Below are positions 1-6,716 of a DNA stretch of 9,504 bases, in pieces. The position numbers and the translations under genes were made by a program. Within the stretch, counting starts at the first letter, position 1. Each line of letters opens with the position of its first letter. Origin of the DNA: DATKYV01 sp035528275. GTDB lineage: Bacteria; Acidobacteriota; Terriglobia; UBA7540. Below the pieces are notes generated by a model that was not told the DNA's origin, made no database searches, and saw only the letters and a list, made by a program, of their open reading frames with translations. Location: the NCBI GenBank assembly GCA_035528275.1, contig DATKYV010000055.1:1-9504 (forward strand), read 5' to 3'.

Positions 1-1067
<1,067 letters not shown>

Positions 1068-1206
1068 GGTGCCTTCACCTCATCATCATCGAGCAGAACT
1101 GATCTGGCGGATTCTCTTGAGTTCTCAGGCTGCTCCGGAAATCTCCGCTTGTCTCACGGGGTGCGGTCCCGATCCCACCTGGACTCGCCGAACTCCACAA
1201 AATCTC
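1068..1206 (-). other. tuf leader between tRNA-Thr(GGT) and tuf
   Basis: This 139-nt segment holds the tuf ribosome-binding site (GAGGTGA, 1075-1081). I see no good -35/-10 pair, no strong intrinsic terminator and no small gene in it. It therefore looks like an untranslated leader read through from the tRNA promoter, with the 3' end of tRNA-Thr released by processing. Confidence 0.5.
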
Positions 1207-1282
1207 TGGAGCCGATGAGCGGAATTGAACCGCTGACCCCGTCCTTACCAAGGACGTGCTCTACCAACTGAGCTACATCGGC
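1207..1282 (-). tRNA. tRNA-Thr (anticodon GGT)
   Basis: The minus strand folds as a full cloverleaf. Acceptor stem is GCCGATG/CATCGGC, anticodon stem CGTCC/GGACG with loop TTGGTAA (anticodon GGT at 1247-1249), and T arm AGCGG-TTCAATT-CCGCT. The discriminator is T and a 3' CCA is encoded (1207-1209). It is the last of four tRNA genes before tuf, in the position of E. coli thrT. Confidence 0.97.
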
Positions 1283-1303
1283 CCGCCGCGCATGGCGCGC
1301 GGA

Positions 1304-1405
1304 GAAACTAGAAATTCGAAACTGGAAACTGGAAAATAGAAGCTTGTGCCCTCGGCATGTCCGGCCCGTCTTTCGAGTTTCCAATTTCCATTTTCCAAAT
1401 TCCAA
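1304..1405. repeat. Inverted 7-bp-periodic repeat arrays in Thr-Gly tRNA spacer
   Basis: On the plus strand, GAA recurs at exactly 7-base steps (1304, 1311, 1318, 1325, 1332, 1339), giving units gaaacta, gaaattc, gaaactg, gaaactg, gaaaata. After a 30-nt gap, TTC recurs at 7-base steps (1372, 1379, 1386, 1393, 1400), which is the same unit in the opposite orientation. The two arms can pair as an imperfect long hairpin. In the transcript the second arm begins directly after the CCA of tRNA-Gly. The period is not a multiple of three and there is no reading frame to explain it. Function unknown; see findings. Confidence 0.85.
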
Positions 1406-1406
1406 A

Positions 1407-1481
1407 TGGAGCGGGAGACGGGAATCGAACCCGCGACCAACAGCTTGGAAGGCTGTGACTCTACCATTGAGTTACTCCCGC
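1407..1481 (-). tRNA. tRNA-Gly (anticodon TCC)
   Basis: Cloverleaf on the minus strand: acceptor GCGGGAG/CTCCCGC, anticodon stem ACAGC/GCTGT with loop CTTCCAA (anticodon TCC at 1447-1449), T arm GCGGG-TTCGATT-CCCGT. Discriminator T and encoded CCA at 1407-1409. It corresponds in position to E. coli glyT. Both sides are flanked by the heptamer repeat arrays. Confidence 0.97.
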
Positions 1482-1491
1482 CCCCGACATA

Positions 1492-1573
1492 GAAACTCGA
1501 AAATGGAAATTGGAAACTGGTCAAATTCGCCCGCCGAGTTTCCAGTTTCGAATTTCCAGTTTCCATTTTCCAA
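1492..1573. repeat. Inverted 7-bp-periodic repeat arrays in Gly-Tyr tRNA spacer
   Basis: Second copy of the same design. GAA occurs at 1492, 1499, 1506 and 1513 (units gaaactc, gaaaatg, gaaattg, gaaactg). After a short loop of about 20 nt, TTC occurs at 1540, 1547, 1554, 1561 and 1568. The arms are near-complementary, the best paired stretch being the gaaaatg units near the outer ends. The right arm ends one base from the CCA of tRNA-Tyr, so in the transcript the array starts immediately after that tRNA's 3' end. Confidence 0.85.
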
Positions 1574-1574
1574 C

Positions 1575-1663
1575 TGGTGGACAGGGGAGGATTTGAACCC
1601 CCGTAGCTCACAAGGAGCGGCAGGTTTACAGCCTGCTGCCTTTAGCCACTCGGCCACCTGTCC
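1575..1663 (-). tRNA. tRNA-Tyr (anticodon GTA)
   Basis: Class II tRNA, 89 nt with its CCA. Acceptor GGACAGG/CCTGTCC, anticodon stem GCAGG/CCTGC with loop CTGTAAA (anticodon GTA at 1627-1629). It has a long variable arm with a CGCTC/GAGC-type stem and T arm GGGGG-TTCAAAT-CCTCC. Discriminator A and encoded CCA at 1575-1577. Position corresponds to E. coli tyrU. Confidence 0.97.
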
Positions 1664-1898
1664 GAAATCGGATGGCGATCTCCAAGCGCCGGGGGCAAAT
1701 TCGGGCATGAGCCCGCGATGAATTCTAAACTCCTCATCGCTGGGGCCGGGACCTTGCTTGTGGCCAACGGGCCCAGACACCGACACGGACCCGCGCTTGT
1801 TGCGGCGAGTAACTGCGAAAAAGTTTTCTGAAAACCCGCTCCCGCTTCCTGGCCTGACGCCCGCCTGCCGACCGTCGTCACGGCTGCGCTCGCTAAGC
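1664..1898 (-). other. 235-nt structured spacer between tRNA-Thr(TGT) and tRNA-Tyr
   Basis: This is longer than the other tRNA spacers, lacks the heptamer arrays, and has no credible gene. It holds three small perfect inverted repeats: CGGGC/GCCCG at 1702-1706/1711-1715, CGATGA/TCATCG at 1716-1721/1734-1739, and GTTTT/AAAAC at 1823-1827/1831-1835. On the minus strand the last is followed directly by five Ts (1818-1822). That resembles a weak intrinsic terminator or attenuator, but the stem is A/T-rich and short, so strong termination is doubtful. The others may be processing structures. Confidence 0.35.
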
Positions 1899-1974
1899 TG
1901 GAGCTGGCGAAGGGATTCGAACCCCCGACCCTCTGATTACAAATCAGATGCTCTACCAGCTGAGCTACGCCAGC
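1899..1974 (-). tRNA. tRNA-Thr (anticodon TGT)
   Basis: Cloverleaf on the minus strand: acceptor GCTGGCG/CGCCAGC, anticodon stem TCTGA/TCAGA with loop TTTGTAA (anticodon TGT at 1939-1941), T arm GGGGG-TTCGAAT-CCCTT. Discriminator T and encoded CCA at 1899-1901. It is the first gene after the promoter and matches E. coli thrU in order. With tRNA-Thr(GGT) it lets one operon supply two threonine isoacceptors. Confidence 0.97.
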
Positions 1975-1989
1975 CGTCACAAACCTATA

Positions 1990-2018
1990 ATTATAGAGAG
2001 TAGGAAGGCAAATTGCAA
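1990..2018 (-). promoter_or_regulatory. Sigma70-type promoter of the tRNA-tuf operon
   Basis: Minus strand -35 TTGCAA (2013-2018), 17-bp spacer, perfect -10 TATAAT (1990-1995). The expected start is near 1983, leaving a leader of about 9 nt before tRNA-Thr(TGT) at 1974. Strength and position fit a stable-RNA promoter. Confidence 0.85.
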
Positions 2019-2211
2019 GGTCAAATCTTTGGATTTTCTTCAACCTGGCCCCGGCTGTCCTCCTCCAGCCCCTGGGATCCCCCCCGTCCCCGATCTCGTC
2101 CCGTCGATGCGGGGAAAACGGGCGCTGGCGCTCACCTCCCCGACCGCCCACCATGCTTTGTCCGGAATCGGTCCTACTCTGCAAATCACCGCCCCAGCGA
2201 GTAAAGGCCCG

Positions 2212-3096
2212 CTAGTAGCGAAGATATCTGGAAGGATTGACAGGTGTCTCGTTGATACGGACTTCGTAGTGAAGGTGAGGCCCGGTCGTCCTGCCGGTGG
2301 CGCCCACCGACCCGATCATTTGGCCGCGCTTGACGTCTTGGCCCACCACCACGGCGACTCTGCTCAGGTGACCGTACTTCGTGTGGATGCCGTACCCGTG
2401 ATCGATCAGCACCGCGTTGCCGTAACCGGCGTCGGGGCCGGCATGGAATACGATTCCGTCAGCCGAGGCTTCGACGGCGCTCCCGTAAGGCGCCGAAACA
2501 TCCAACCCGGCGTGAAACGCCCCCTCGCCGCTCAACGGGTCCATTCGCTGCCCGAATCCCGCCGTCACCCGGCCCCTCACCGGCCAAACCGAGGGAACCG
2601 TCGAGCGGTTGAAGCGCGGATCGGTGAGCAAGCCTTGGGTGAGCAGATCAAGGGATGTGGTTGTAGCCGCCGACTTCATGAGGTTGAAGGCATACAAGGA
2701 AGCCTGAAAGCTCGAGTCCACGGTGGAATTGCTCTGCGTGGCCAGGGAGAGCACCGCCAGCGGGAAGCGCGGCCGCCGCGGCTCGCCGAACCCGTAGCTC
2801 AATGCCACCTCCGCCGCCAGGGACTGCAACGAGCCCAGCTTGGCATTGGTCTGCGTCACCACGTTCTCCAGGGTGCGGTATTGGGTCTTCAGGGCTTCCC
2901 GCTCGGTTCGCAGGCTGTTGTAGTTGGAAACCTTGAGCAGCATGCGGGCATAGCTGTTCGCCAGGGCGCCCATGGTTATGATCCCGACCACACTCAGCGC
3001 CAGAACCATGTAGACAGCATAGAATGGCAGACGGATCTTGCGAAGCTTCCCATGAGCGCCAGGGAATAGTAGGAACGTATAAAACTTTCTCTCCAT
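2212..3096 (-). CDS. Membrane-anchored M23 (LytM-type) metallopeptidase
   Basis: Predicted zinc endopeptidase (or its activator) that cuts peptide cross-links of peptidoglycan in the envelope. The 294-residue protein has a short basic N-terminus and one membrane segment at about 24-46. A probable coiled coil follows at about 50-98 (SLRTEREALKTQYRTLENVV), then a linker and a C-terminal M23 domain at about 170-292. Zinc and catalytic residues are all present: H195 and D199 in FHAGLD, H243 in KYGHL, and H274/H276 in PHLHYE. An active enzyme is therefore likely, unlike the degenerate EnvC-type activators. The start ATG is preceded by GGGAGAG at a suitable distance. It is transcribed from its own promoter at 3203-3231 and not obviously with the upstream hydrolase gene. 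No clear terminator follows before the tRNA promoter. The physiological role (division, elongation or remodelling) cannot be read from sequence. Confidence 0.93.
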   Translation of the reverse strand: MERKFYTFLLFPGAHGKLRKIRLPFYAVYMVLALSVVGIITMGALANSYARMLLKVSNYNSLRTEREALKTQYRTLENVVTQTNAKLGSLQSLAAEVALSYGFGEPRRPRFPLAVLSLATQSNSTVDSSFQASLYAFNLMKSAATTTSLDLLTQGLLTDPRFNRSTVPSVWPVRGRVTAGFGQRMDPLSGEGAFHAGLDVSAPYGSAVEASADGIVFHAGPDAGYGNAVLIDHGYGIHTKYGHLSRVAVVVGQDVKRGQMIGSVGATGRTTGPHLHYEVRINETPVNPSRYLRY

Positions 3097-3128
3097 ACTT
3101 TGCTCTCCCAGGCTTTCTCTTGATTAGG

Positions 3129-3183
3129 CTGATCTCAGAACGAGCTCAGGTCCGGGCAGCAGAGACACGGATCGGAACGATCC
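3129..3183 (-). promoter_or_regulatory. Two hairpins in the 5' leader of the M23 gene
   Basis: Within the roughly 100-nt leader are GGATCG/CGATCC with a 3-nt loop (3169-3174/3178-3183, perfect) and an 8-bp stem with one mismatch, CTGATCTC/GAGCTCAG (3129-3136/3142-3149). They may tune mRNA stability or translation. No known riboswitch class is recognised. Confidence 0.3.
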
Positions 3184-3202
3184 CCCCAAGAATACGGCCC
3201 GA

Positions 3203-3231
3203 ATGCTATTTAAGAAAGCAACATTTGTCAA
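3203..3231 (-). promoter_or_regulatory. Sigma70-type promoter of the M23 peptidase gene
   Basis: Minus strand consensus -35 TTGACA (3226-3231), 17-bp spacer, -10 TAGCAT (3203-3208, 4 of 6 to consensus). The start is expected near 3196, giving a leader of about 100 nt before ATG at 3096. It sits directly after the stop codon of the hydrolase gene (3249). Confidence 0.75.
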
Positions 3232-3248
3232 GCAAATAGAACCAGCCT

Positions 3249-5495
3249 TCAGGTGGCCATCGCCCAAGCCATGACGGAATTCTCCAATTCCTGGTCTGGC
3301 TGGACTAAGAATCGCAGTTTCCCTTCGGCTCCCAAGCGCGAGTAATGCTTCAGCGCATTCTGGTAGCGTTCGCGGAGCGCCGAATCCGGAAGTCGTTCGC
3401 CCTGCGGAGATTGCGGATTGAGCAGCCAGCACGGGCGCGGCGCCAATGCTCCTCCCAAATCAGGAAGATCGAATTCGCGAAGCATCCCAAAAAGGAACTC
3501 GGAAAGCCGCAGCGTGTACCGGTCCGATTCGACGACAGACCGGAGGTCCGCCACCGTATGCCGAAGCAGCAAAGACCTCACCCGCTCATCCAGGACGGCT
3601 CCACAGGCGGCGACCAAGCCTCCGGCGGCCTCGCCCAGGACGCGGATGGATCCCGCGTCGACATCCGTCCGGGTCTGGAGGTAGTCGAGGCAGCGAATCA
3701 GGTCCCAAACTCTCTGGCCCAATGCCGGTTTTCCAAGGATAAGGCAGGCCCAGGCGTAACCGTCATCCTGGTGCTCCGACTGGTAAAACAGAGGCCCAGC
3801 CGACGGATATCGCGGCGAGGTGATTCCCAGCCCGCGCACGTCGATGGCACAGACCGCGAATCCCCGGCGGACGATGGCGTCCATTCTTCCGGGTTCCTCC
3901 ACCAAGTCATCCTTTCTCCCATCGGACACATAAAGGACCGTCGGCAATCTGCTCCCTACCCCGCTGGGCCTGAGGAACCAGCCGGGAATCCGCAGATCGG
4001 GTTCCGACTGGAAATCGAATTCCTCGATGGTCAATCCCTGCCGCGAGTTCGTGGAAAGCACTCGTGGCTTGAGCGGAGTGCGCTCGGAAGGCAAGGCGAG
4101 CAAGCCCCGAAGCTTTTCGCGGACGCGGTCTCGCAACGCCCCGGGATCGGCGGCCGAACCGTTCAGCAGCCCGGCGGGCAGGACGGCTCGCACCCGGTCG
4201 CGGTTGAGCTCGACCAGCGAGCGGCCGCCGAGCGAAGTCAGCACTTGTCCGGTCGAAGTGCAGTTCAATTCCTCCGGCGGAGTGGAATCAAACTCGGCTT
4301 CGTCGCTGCCCGGGTCGCCCTCGGCCAGCCAGCGATTGAACCACTCATACGTGGCGCGGCGAATGAAGAAGTCGAAATCGTGAGGCAAGGGGGAAGCGAA
4401 GAGCCCGGCTTTCTCCCTGGCGCCCAGCAAGCTGTAAACGTTCTGGAGCTCCTCGAAGATGTCCTCGGTGGCCTCGGTGTAAACGGGAGAATAGGTCGTT
4501 CCCGAATCCTCAGGCGTGTAACAGACGAGCAGAGGCTTGGGGGCGAAGGCCCAGAGCAGGTCGCCGCGGTCGAGCCCCGCGGCCAGGCTCCCCACCAGGT
4601 TCTGTTCGGCGTCGGCGACCGCGCCGGGCGGCTCATAATTCGGACCGGCGAGGTTCTCCGAATTGCCTTCCACCTCCACCGCCGCTTGAATGCGCGGCTC
4701 GAGCGCGCAGAGGTACATCGTCATGGTGCCGCCGCCCGAGTGGCCGGTGCAGCCGAGGCGGTTCGAATCCACTTCCGGCCGGCTTACCAGATAGTCCAGG
4801 GCGCGGATGCCGTCCCAGACCCGATACTGCGCAAAGGTCGCGCCGAGCAACAGCAACTGCCGCCCCGCCTGCGAGTGCTCGCCCGTGGGGCCGTAGCGGG
4901 ACCTTCCGGTGCGCGGGTCCAGGTATTGAAGCCTTTCGCCCTGCCCGAACGGGTCGAAGGCCAGCACCACGTAACCCTTTCGAGCCAGGGTCTGATAGAC
5001 GTACTGATAGTTCCGGTAGGCTTTGCCGTTCTGGGTGTGGCCGAGCGGCGCCAGGATCGCGGGAAATGGCCCGCTTCCCCGAGTGGGGAGGTAGAGGTGC
5101 GCGGTCACAAAAACCTGCGGCTGGCTTTCAAAGACCACCTTTTCGATTCGATAGTCTGGTCTTTCGATTGTCCCAACCTTCTGCGGATTGAGCGGCGTCT
5201 TCTCGAGCGGCCCGCCAATCAGCTCCCACACTTTGGACCGCACCCTCTCGGCGCGCTCACCAGCCTGCTCCGGCGTCCGGACCGCCGCCAGCGCCGCCTT
5301 GCGACGGGCGCGAGCTTCGTTCACCTTTGAGGTAAGATAGCGTGGCCAGTCGTTCCAGTAGTCGCGCGCCACGGCGGGGTCTGAGGGAGAAGCCGCCGGC
5401 TTCGCGGCGCCCGCTCGGGCGGGTTCTCCGGCCCCGACCAGCGGCAAAGCAAGACCGGCCGCGTTCGTTTGCAGAAACCTGCGGCGCGTGAGCAT
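3249..5495 (-). CDS. Tat-exported tandem alpha/beta hydrolase (acetylxylan-esterase-like), second domain degenerate
   Basis: Predicted secreted or periplasmic esterase of the alpha/beta-hydrolase fold; substrate unknown. The 748-residue protein begins with a twin-arginine signal (TRRRFLQ, residues 3-9, then a hydrophobic stretch to about 22). Domain 1 (about 85-395) has nucleophile Ser253 in GHSGGG, a probable acid at E329/D330 (TPEDSG) and His372 (LPHDFDFF). Domain 2 (about 455-745) repeats its layout: EKTPLNP matches ERTPLKP, and VWDGIRALDYLVSRPEVD matches VWDLIRCLDYLQTRTDVD. The nucleophile elbow there is GEAAGG, with Ala623 where Ser is expected, and no histidine is seen at the equivalent C-terminal position. 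Domain 2 is thus probably a non-catalytic duplicate. Start ATG has GGGAGG 6 nt upstream. A -10-like TAGAAT lies at 5535-5540 without a good -35. The gene is divergent from thiL. The acetylxylan-esterase label is by fold resemblance only. Confidence 0.88.
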   Translation of the reverse strand: MLTRRRFLQTNAAGLALPLVGAGEPARAGAAKPAASPSDPAVARDYWNDWPRYLTSKVNEARARRKAALAAVRTPEQAGERAERVRSKVWELIGGPLEKTPLNPQKVGTIERPDYRIEKVVFESQPQVFVTAHLYLPTRGSGPFPAILAPLGHTQNGKAYRNYQYVYQTLARKGYVVLAFDPFGQGERLQYLDPRTGRSRYGPTGEHSQAGRQLLLLGATFAQYRVWDGIRALDYLVSRPEVDSNRLGCTGHSGGGTMTMYLCALEPRIQAAVEVEGNSENLAGPNYEPPGAVADAEQNLVGSLAAGLDRGDLLWAFAPKPLLVCYTPEDSGTTYSPVYTEATEDIFEELQNVYSLLGAREKAGLFASPLPHDFDFFIRRATYEWFNRWLAEGDPGSDEAEFDSTPPEELNCTSTGQVLTSLGGRSLVELNRDRVRAVLPAGLLNGSAADPGALRDRVREKLRGLLALPSERTPLKPRVLSTNSRQGLTIEEFDFQSEPDLRIPGWFLRPSGVGSRLPTVLYVSDGRKDDLVEEPGRMDAIVRRGFAVCAIDVRGLGITSPRYPSAGPLFYQSEHQDDGYAWACLILGKPALGQRVWDLIRCLDYLQTRTDVDAGSIRVLGEAAGGLVAACGAVLDERVRSLLLRHTVADLRSVVESDRYTLRLSEFLFGMLREFDLPDLGGALAPRPCWLLNPQSPQGERLPDSALRERYQNALKHYSRLGAEGKLRFLVQPDQELENSVMAWAMAT

Positions 5496-5671
5496 CGAGC
5501 ACCTCCCGTGATGATCGTGGCGATGTGGCGCGGGATTCTACAACATAGGGGGCCGCTCGCGCACCGAATTCCGGCGCGGCAGCGGGCGGCGCGACGAAGA
5601 GGCGGCCCTGCGGAGCGGGAGCGCCAGGTGCCTGGAACGAAATGCATGTTGAAACAAGCTCACGGTGAAGC
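5496..5671. other. Intergenic region between the divergent hydrolase and thiL genes
   Basis: This 176-nt region carries the hydrolase Shine-Dalgarno (GGGAGG) and a minus-strand -10-like TAGAAT (5535-5540) with a poor -35 17 bp away (TGCGCG). I could not find a convincing plus-strand promoter for thiL. No small gene is credible here. Confidence 0.4.
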
Positions 5672-6652
5672 GTGTTTCGAAACGAATCTGAATTCGTCCG
5701 CTGGCTTCGCGGCCTCGTGGCCAAGGACGCCGGCCCCTTGAAGCTGGGCATCGGAGACGATGCGGCGCTCGTCGAGGTGGCACGAGGAAACCAGGCGATT
5801 CTCACCACCGACCTCTCGATCGAAGGCGTGCATTTCCTGCCTCGTCTTCATCCTCCGCGCGCCGTGGGCCACCGGGCGCTGGCCCGAGCGCTCAGCGACG
5901 TCGCGGCGATGGGCGGAACGCCGCGATTCGCCCTGGTCTCACTTGCCATCTCCCGCCGGACCTCGCGGGCCTGGGTAAAGGATTTTTATGCGGGCCTGCT
6001 GGGCTTGGCCGCACGCCTGGGAGTAACCTTGATCGGTGGCGACACGGCGGTGGTGAAAGGGGGGATTTCTGCCGACGTGATCGCGGTTGGAGAAGCTCCC
6101 CGGGGAAAAGCCCTCCGCCGTTCGGGCGCCCGCCCCGGCGACCAGATTTTCGTGAGCGGAAAGTTGGGGCTGTCGGCGCTGGGTCTCCGACTGCTGCGCT
6201 CAGGTCGCGCCGGGAAGGCCGCAAGCGAGAAGCAAGCCCTCTTCGCCCACCTTTATCCCGAGCCTCGTTGCGCGCTGGGGCGGTATCTTTCCGAGCGCCG
6301 CTTGGCCACAGCCTGCATCGACCTGAGCGACGGTCTTTCAACCGACCTCGCCCACCTCTGCGAAGCGAGCGGCGTGGGGGCGCGCGTCTGGGCCAGCCGA
6401 ATGCCTTTGCCCGAGGTGCCCGGCGAGAGCAGCATCAATTCCCTCCAACTGGCGCTTAGTGGCGGCGAGGACTACGAGCTCCTCTTCTCCGTCCCGCGCG
6501 GGAAAGCCGCCAGAATTCCTCATAAACACCGCGGCGTGACGCTGCACCGGATTGGAGAAATCTCTCACTCCAGAAAGCTGGTCCTTATCCAAAGCGACGC
6601 CCAGTCAATTCCTCTCGTTCCTGCCGGCCACGACCATTTCCGCAACATCTGA
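5672..6652 (+). CDS. thiL: Thiamine-monophosphate kinase
   Basis: ThiL phosphorylates thiamine monophosphate with ATP to give thiamine pyrophosphate, the last step of cofactor synthesis, in the cytoplasm. The 326-residue protein is of normal family length and carries the AIR-synthase/ThiL fold motifs in order. These are GIGDDAA (26-32) for metal/nucleotide binding, TTDLSIEGVHF (45-55), LSDVAAMGGTP (74-84), GGDT (122-125), DLSDGLSTDL (217-226) and GGEDYELLF (264-272). The start is GTG at 5672. An in-frame TGA at 5666 excludes anything further upstream, and the next residues (FRNESEFVRWL) fit a normal ThiL N-terminus. The Shine-Dalgarno is weak (GGTGA, only about 3 nt away). No other thiamine gene is in the window. 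It is convergent with the PBP1A gene, with 64 bp between stop codons. Confidence 0.96.
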   Translation: MFRNESEFVRWLRGLVAKDAGPLKLGIGDDAALVEVARGNQAILTTDLSIEGVHFLPRLHPPRAVGHRALARALSDVAAMGGTPRFALVSLAISRRTSRAWVKDFYAGLLGLAARLGVTLIGGDTAVVKGGISADVIAVGEAPRGKALRRSGARPGDQIFVSGKLGLSALGLRLLRSGRAGKAASEKQALFAHLYPEPRCALGRYLSERRLATACIDLSDGLSTDLAHLCEASGVGARVWASRMPLPEVPGESSINSLQLALSGGEDYELLFSVPRGKAARIPHKHRGVTLHRIGEISHSRKLVLIQSDAQSIPLVPAGHDHFRNI

Positions 6653-6664
6653 GCAGGCATCGCT

Positions 6665-6693
6665 CTTGGGCGCGCCAAGTCGCCCTGGGGCGA
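6665..6693. terminator. Two adjacent hairpins between convergent thiL and PBP1A genes
   Basis: CTTGG/CCAAG (6665-6669/6675-6679, 5-nt loop) is followed at once by TCGCC/GGCGA (6680-6684/6689-6693, 4-nt loop). Their place between two convergent stop codons suggests a bidirectional terminator. Neither side has a T-tract, so classical intrinsic termination is not demonstrated. Confidence 0.3.
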
Positions 6694-6716
6694 GAGAACC
6701 GTGCGGCCAAAGGGAA

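Noticed and set aside
1304..1573. CRISPR-like array
   Set aside because: Units are 7 bases with no unique spacers and lie in opposed orientation. There are no cas genes.
1154..1786. Minus-strand small open frames across the tRNA cluster
   Set aside because: They read through tRNA genes and heptamer repeats, giving repetitive peptides (ENGNWKLE type); these are artefacts of the 7-base repeats.
1899..1974. tRNA-associated integration site for a mobile element
   Set aside because: No duplicated tRNA 3' end and no integrase gene were found in the window.
2019..2024. TTGACC as the -35 of the tRNA operon promoter
   Set aside because: It would leave a 23-bp spacer to TATAAT; TTGCAA at 2013-2018 gives exactly 17 bp.
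1948..3069. 373-codon plus-strand open frame across the tRNA promoter and M23 gene
   Set aside because: Overlaps a tRNA and a clear M23 gene on the other strand; composition is Arg/His/Pro-rich shadow type.
3345..5330. 661-codon plus-strand open frame opposite the hydrolase gene
   Set aside because: Antisense shadow produced by high GC at third codon positions. The minus-strand frame has a Tat signal, catalytic motifs and a ribosome-binding site; this one has no recognisable domain.
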